A program made the position numbers and the translations under genes. The notes under the pieces were generated by a model. The model ran no database searches. It was given only the letters and a program-made list of their open reading frames with translations, and was not told the origin of the DNA. A stretch of DNA of 64,000 nucleotides from Marivita sp965656765 (GTDB taxonomy: Bacteria; Pseudomonadota; Alphaproteobacteria; Rhodobacterales; Rhodobacteraceae), in NCBI RefSeq assembly GCF_965656765.1, contig NZ_CBFHLV010000003.1:52708-116707 (forward strand), given 5' to 3'. Position 1 is the stretch's first letter, and each line of letters opens with the position of its first letter. Positions 60,232 to 64,000 of the stretch are shown piece by piece.

Positions 60232-61939
60232 TTACTTCTTTACCAGATAAGGACGGGGGCGGGAGCCATCGCGCATCGGGCTTTGCGCGATTGGGTCGGC
60301 TGGGAAGTCGCCCATGAGATAAGGATGCATTCCCTGATTTTTGAGGTTCTGTAGAAACTGTCCAAAGCCAGTGAGATCGACCATCTTGGGGGCCTCAGTT
60401 AGTCGGCGATTGGGTTGCGAACCTATTTCATCGACGATCACCTGTATCGCCTCCATTGGGCTTTCGATGAATTCCGCCATCGTCCAGATGCGCCTCCGGC
60501 ACTTGGAGTAGGGCGACCGCAGCGCGTCGAGCATATCAGTTTCGATCTTTTGCAACTGTGCCGGCCTCGCGCCGCAATTCAGCAAAGCTCCGGTTCGATT
60601 GAAACAACGGTATGGCCCATGCACCACTGATCACAGAGACCTGCGCATTTGGATCCTTGGCGATATCCCAAACCACGTGCCGGGTGCTACTGGGCCCAAG
60701 TTGAAAACACTGGAGTTCGCCGCGGGTGTTCCACAATAAATTGGTGAGGAACATCTTGGTGTCATAGTCCCGCAGGGTCGCGTTGTCAGACAGCGCTCCG
60801 TTCATCACCGTTTGCCCGTCTGCGAAATGGGCGCGGTCTGGTGCAAAGAGGTGTCCATGCACACGTGCACCCGTCACTTGGGCAAGCCACGGCTCAAAAT
60901 CGGTGAACAGTTCGGTAAAGCCTTGAAATACTGAGTACTTGGCTGCAGTGACACCGTTCTCCCAGTCTTCGTTTGGAAAGCGGCTTTGCATATAAAGTCC
61001 GGGCCGCCCACGTGTTCGCCGGTCCACTGCCTTGGCAAAAATGCGGTCGATCTTGCCGGGGTTGGGTTCCTGAAGGCTCAATTCGCCGGGCTTGGGGCTA
61101 AGGAAGGTTTCGTAGAGGCGGTCGGCGTTATGCCAGATTTTGCGTGCAACAAAGCAATCCGACCGACGCAGCAATTGCAGGTGGTCGTCGTAAAATATGT
61201 GTGGTTTGCCCTGAAAATCGAATTTCGAAAGGGTCAGTGACCGGCTGACAATATTGGTGGAATACAGCCGCGCCAATGTCTGGAAATAACTTTCATCTGG
61301 AATCCAGACATGACGAAAATACCGATCGTAAGCCTTGCGCTTTGGATCTTCGAGGATTGATGCGAGTGTCTGACGCGTCAGGCACCACCATTGACTGCCC
61401 ATATGCGGGGTCACACCATCGGGAATTGTCCGTTTGTAGCCGACCTTGCGCTGAAGCTCTACAAAGCGGTCAAAGAGATATCGATTGCGTCGCCACGAAA
61501 ACGGGAAGCGCATGGTAAACCGCTCTTCATCAAGGCCACCGACTGTCCAGGGCACATCTGCTGTTGTTGCACTTTCGATGTGGTCGGTGCGCGGACGCGC
61601 TTTGAGGTAATCGATCAATTCCTGAACCGGGCGTAGCGGCAGGCAAGAGCCGGATGTCAGATAGACGTGGCTGACCTCTTGGAATTCAGAGAGCATCAGT
61701 TCGCTGGCGTCCTGGCTTGCAGCCACCAGACCCCAAGTGCCCCAATCGCAGCGATGCCTGCGCGAAAAGCGGATCAAGGGATCATCGCTAAGGCGTTCGG
61801 TAAAGATCTTGTAGCGTTTGGGTGAAACCATCTGATCGACATGGATCACCACCGGGCATCCCGCCTTGGTCCAATGGCGTGCAATCTGTTCTGCTCGGTG
61901 CAGCGCGGTATGCGCCAGCATGATGATTCCAATGCTCAT
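60232..61939 (-). pseudogene. GT14-type glycosyltransferase with apparent 1-base frameshift
   Basis: The intact first frame (61939-60536, 467 residues) is a GT14/Branch enzyme and a paralogue of the one at 39663: GIIMLAHTALHRAEQIARHW, TPHMGSQWWCLTRQT and WIPDESYFQTLARL. It ends at ...REAGTVAKDRN. The next frame continues seamlessly from that point with KIETDMLDALRSPY, RRRIWTMAEFIESPMEAIQ and VDLTGFGQFLQNLKNQG, ending at 60232, 3 bases before the sulfotransferase start. This second part has no start codon of its own where similarity begins. The shift falls at an A4 run (plus-strand TTTT 60548-60551), so it may be a one-base insertion or a sequencing error. Corrected length is about 568 residues. 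Its start overlaps the GT2 gene by 4 bases. Confidence 0.72.
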
Positions 61940-62946
61940 GCCCAGTTGCCCATCGACATGAGGCCCAGAATTTCAAGCTGCCGCCAGTTGATGTATTTCT
62001 CGGACCACTTGCACCAAAGCTCTGGGTTGTCCTGAATTGCATTGGCATAGGCGACGTATTCAAGGCTGCCTGCATAGTGTTCACGCCGCTTAAGCTCTTC
62101 CATCGCTTTTTCGTTGAACGTGCTGATGAACTTGGTGTGGAGCAGTGCACCAGATGCTTTTTCACCCCCCCATTCGTCATAAACGTAATTCAGGCCGCGC
62201 GGCAAAAGCATGTGGGTTGAACTGGCATACGCATAGCGATGGTGCCACTTCACCAGTGGGACTTTGTTCAGGGCAGGCGCTGCCTCGGGTCTGTCGGCAA
62301 AGAAAACACGTGCACGCGGTCCGCCCTGAATCCACAGGTTTCCCAGCAAGTGGTTGCGCTTGAGTGTGTAGTTTCCGGAATCAAACCAAGATGCGATTTC
62401 TAAGGGGTTTTGTCCGGCCTGGTAGGGTATCGCGTCGATCCGGCCCTTGGGATACATATCCAGCAGCATCGCGCCAAAAGACCGGATTGAGGACGCCTCA
62501 AGCCAATCGGTCAACGCGGGCAAAGGGCGCGAGTCGCAGAACGGGTAGACAAAGAATTCGTCGGGGTCGACCGTCAAGCACCAGTGATCGTGGCCGTATT
62601 TCCGGAGCAACCAGTTCATCCAATCCATGCCGAAGCGCGACCGCTTATAGCTCTTGCGTGTGTGCCAGAGCGACACATCCGGTTGCTGTGACAGCATCTC
62701 GGCGGTGCCATCCGTGCTGTCGTTGTCGACAAAGAAGAAATGAGACACGCCCATCTCTCGGTAATATTTCAGGAAGTAGGGTAGACGGACACCTTCGTTG
62801 CGTACGGTGCAGAACAACAGAATGTCGGTTTTTCGAATAAGATTGGTGCGATTGGACACAGGTTTTAGTTCGCGGCGTTTCCTGAACGCGCGTATCCTCC
62901 AGCGTTTACGCTGAAGTCTTAGTCCATATCTTTGCACCACTCCCAA
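61936..62946 (-). CDS. Glycosyltransferase family 2-like protein
   Basis: About 336 residues, resembling the Glyco_tranf_2_4 group. The nucleotide-sugar-binding segment is DILLFCTVRNEGVRLPYFLK (about residues 41-60), then FFFVDNDSTDGT and the metal-binding-like LTVDPDEFFVYP. C-terminal blocks KWHHRYAYASSTHMLLPRG and AYANAIQDNPELWCKW are typical of the roseobacter group. It would add a sugar to a surface glycan. The start is uncertain: TTG 62946 or GTG 62940/62937; no early ATG exists. It overlaps the GT14 gene by 4 bases. Confidence 0.82.
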   Translation of the reverse strand: MGVVQRYGLRLQRKRWRIRAFRKRRELKPVSNRTNLIRKTDILLFCTVRNEGVRLPYFLKYYREMGVSHFFFVDNDSTDGTAEMLSQQPDVSLWHTRKSYKRSRFGMDWMNWLLRKYGHDHWCLTVDPDEFFVYPFCDSRPLPALTDWLEASSIRSFGAMLLDMYPKGRIDAIPYQAGQNPLEIASWFDSGNYTLKRNHLLGNLWIQGGPRARVFFADRPEAAPALNKVPLVKWHHRYAYASSTHMLLPRGLNYVYDEWGGEKASGALLHTKFISTFNEKAMEELKRREHYAGSLEYVAYANAIQDNPELWCKWSEKYINWRQLEILGLMSMGNWA

Positions 62947-62989
62947 AAGTCAGCTGCCTGTTTTTATGGCCGCAAGCCACGCGTGGATA

Positions 62990-64000
62990 TCAAAGAGCAG
63001 TAAATAGTTGATTGAAATGTTCCTGCCAAGTCAGGGTCTCTAAAGACACAAACCCGTTCTGCTCACCGCTTACATCCCGGCGTCTTTGCACCAGTTTACT
63101 GATCTCGTTTTTCCAAGCGTAGCAATCTGATTCGGCCGCGTAAATAGGGCTGTGCCCCAACACTTCTTTGAATACTGACAAAGGGTTGCAAATGAGAGGC
63201 ACTTTGAGATGCGCGGCCTCGATCGCCGGGTATCCAAACCCTTCGGCGATGCTCGGAAACAGCAGCCCATTGCTATCTTTTAGTAGTGCCCACATCTTTT
63301 CATCCGGCAAATCTGGGATCTCGTGCACGTTAGCTGGCTTTTGATCCAGCCTTTCAAAGACATCTTCGTTCATCCAGCCGCGTCGCCCGCAGAGAATCAA
63401 GTGCGGATCGTCGGGGCCCGCATAGTCTGCCCAAAGATCGAGCAGAAAACCGATGTTCTTGCGCGGCTCAATTGTGCCGATGGCCATGAAATAGGGTTTG
63501 TCTGTCCATGGCCCATCAGGCGCTTGACCAACGCGCATTTCAGGCAAGCCTGGCAGCACCACCTGCACACGATCTGCATCAAGATGGCGTGCATGTTTCA
63601 GGACATCGGCTTTGGTGTCCTGCGAATTACAGACAACCAAATCGGCATGCCGATCCATGCGTTTAAAGAAGCGCTTGAACTTCATTCGTGATCTTGCGGT
63701 TTGCAGAGTTGGCCAATCCAGTGGGATGGTATCGTGGACGTAGATTCCGATTTTGAGGTCTTCTATGCAGCGCACTGCATAGACAACAAGGTCGTTGAAA
63801 TTGGTCTGTCCAACGTTCAGATAAACCGTGCCTTTCGGTATGTGGCGTCTGATCATCTTGCTCAGTCGCAGCGGCACTGACCGGTCCAGCGCAATCTTGC
63901 GCAGCCCACTTTCCGTAATGGCTCGCGTCGTATCGGCCGTCCGCGATAGGCGCGAAACGAGGTCGGTTGTGGTCCAGACTGGCTTTTCACAATGATCGAG
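62990..64000 (-). CDS. Glycosyltransferase family 4/1, 5' end outside window
   Basis: The frame is open to the window end, so the N-terminus lies beyond; about 336 residues are visible. The GT-B C-terminal domain shows FMAIGTIEPRKNIGFLLDLW, LILCGRRGW and the nucleotide-sugar site LFPSIAEGFGYPAIEAAHL, with the E-x7-E pattern of retaining GT4 enzymes. It would transfer a hexose from a nucleotide-sugar. It lies 43 bases upstream of the GT2 gene and heads the visible glycan cluster. An internal GTG at 63877 is not the true start, because coding character continues upstream of it. Confidence 0.88.
   Translation of the reverse strand, partial: LDHCEKPVWTTTDLVSRLSRTADTTRAITESGLRKIALDRSVPLRLSKMIRRHIPKGTVYLNVGQTNFNDLVVYAVRCIEDLKIGIYVHDTIPLDWPTLQTARSRMKFKRFFKRMDRHADLVVCNSQDTKADVLKHARHLDADRVQVVLPGLPEMRVGQAPDGPWTDKPYFMAIGTIEPRKNIGFLLDLWADYAGPDDPHLILCGRRGWMNEDVFERLDQKPANVHEIPDLPDEKMWALLKDSNGLLFPSIAEGFGYPAIEAAHLKVPLICNPLSVFKEVLGHSPIYAAESDCYAWKNEISKLVQRRRDVSGEQNGFVSLETLTWQEHFNQLFTAL

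Noticed and set aside
60232..60627. Independent 131-residue gene at the end of the GT14 cluster gene
   Set aside because: Its first ~30 codons are a shadow of the GT14 frame; only the part after 60550 is protein-like and it continues the upstream protein, so a frameshift explains it better.
1..64000. tRNA, rRNA, CRISPR arrays, insertion sequences or prophage
   Set aside because: Intergenic stretches were checked by eye; no cloverleaf arms, regularly spaced repeats, transposase or integrase frames were seen.

Overview
The window looks like a chromosomal segment of a marine alphaproteobacterium of the family Rhodobacteraceae (roseobacter group). The basis is gene content and order: mutY / DUF721 / dsbA; RNase D-lptC-lptA-lptB-hpf-ptsN; pyrB-(two unknown genes)-pyrC'-plsY; a MoxR-DUF58-DUF4159 operon; an orphan TRAP binding protein; and several sulfotransferases and core-2/I-branching-type glycosyltransferases. 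The base composition is GC-rich by eye. I saw no rRNA, tRNA, CRISPR array, insertion sequence or prophage. Coding density is high and most operons are joined by 1-4 base start/stop overlaps.

Layout. 1-3.2 kb: end of a hydantoinase/oxoprolinase gene, then msrB-msrA and a glyoxalase-like gene. 3.5-7.3 kb (minus strand): pyrB, two unknown genes, a dihydroorotase homologue that has lost its metal ligands, and plsY. 7.5-14.3 kb (plus): a small lipoprotein, a uracil-DNA glycosylase, moaB, and an RND efflux pump (adaptor plus pump). 14.3-23.2 kb: a DsbD-alpha-like protein, yqgE, an MBL hydrolase with a DmdC-like acyl-CoA dehydrogenase, the Sua5 tRNA-modification enzyme with an MFS exporter, and a Tat-exported MBL protein divergent from a TRAP binding protein. 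23.2-31.3 kb: rsmD with a small unlisted gene, a ferredoxin/rubredoxin-reductase-like flavoprotein, a peroxiredoxin, AlkB, mutY, DUF721, dsbA, and an RTX/DUF4214 secreted protein. 31.3-38.7 kb: the MoxR-DUF58-BatA/DUF4159-amidotransferase-like operon with a divergent DUF1285 gene.

38.7-44.5 kb: a sulfotransferase divergent from a GT14-type glycosyltransferase, a HIT protein, an orphan ABC ATPase, a CHCC zinc-finger protein with a Pr6Pr membrane protein, and two small unknown genes. 44.8-53.4 kb: polA, YcaQ-type glycosylase, VOC protein, adenosine kinase with endonuclease III, an AraC-Ogt fusion, an OmpA-family lipoprotein and an FMN reductase. 53.4-58.8 kb: an ExoY-type sugar transferase, a 0.9-kb non-coding stretch, then RNase D, LPS export and ribosome hibernation/PTS-Ntr genes. 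58.8-64 kb (minus): a surface-glycan cluster of GT4, GT2 and a GT14-type enzyme with an apparent frameshift, plus a two-domain sulfotransferase.

The most striking theme is surface carbohydrate. Two loci pair a eukaryote-like GT14 branching transferase with a sulfotransferase, and an ExoY-like initiating transferase lies between them. Together these suggest, by inference, a sulfated exopolysaccharide or glycoprotein glycan. The second theme is the pyrimidine operon with a catalytically dead PyrC' and two uncharacterised partners.
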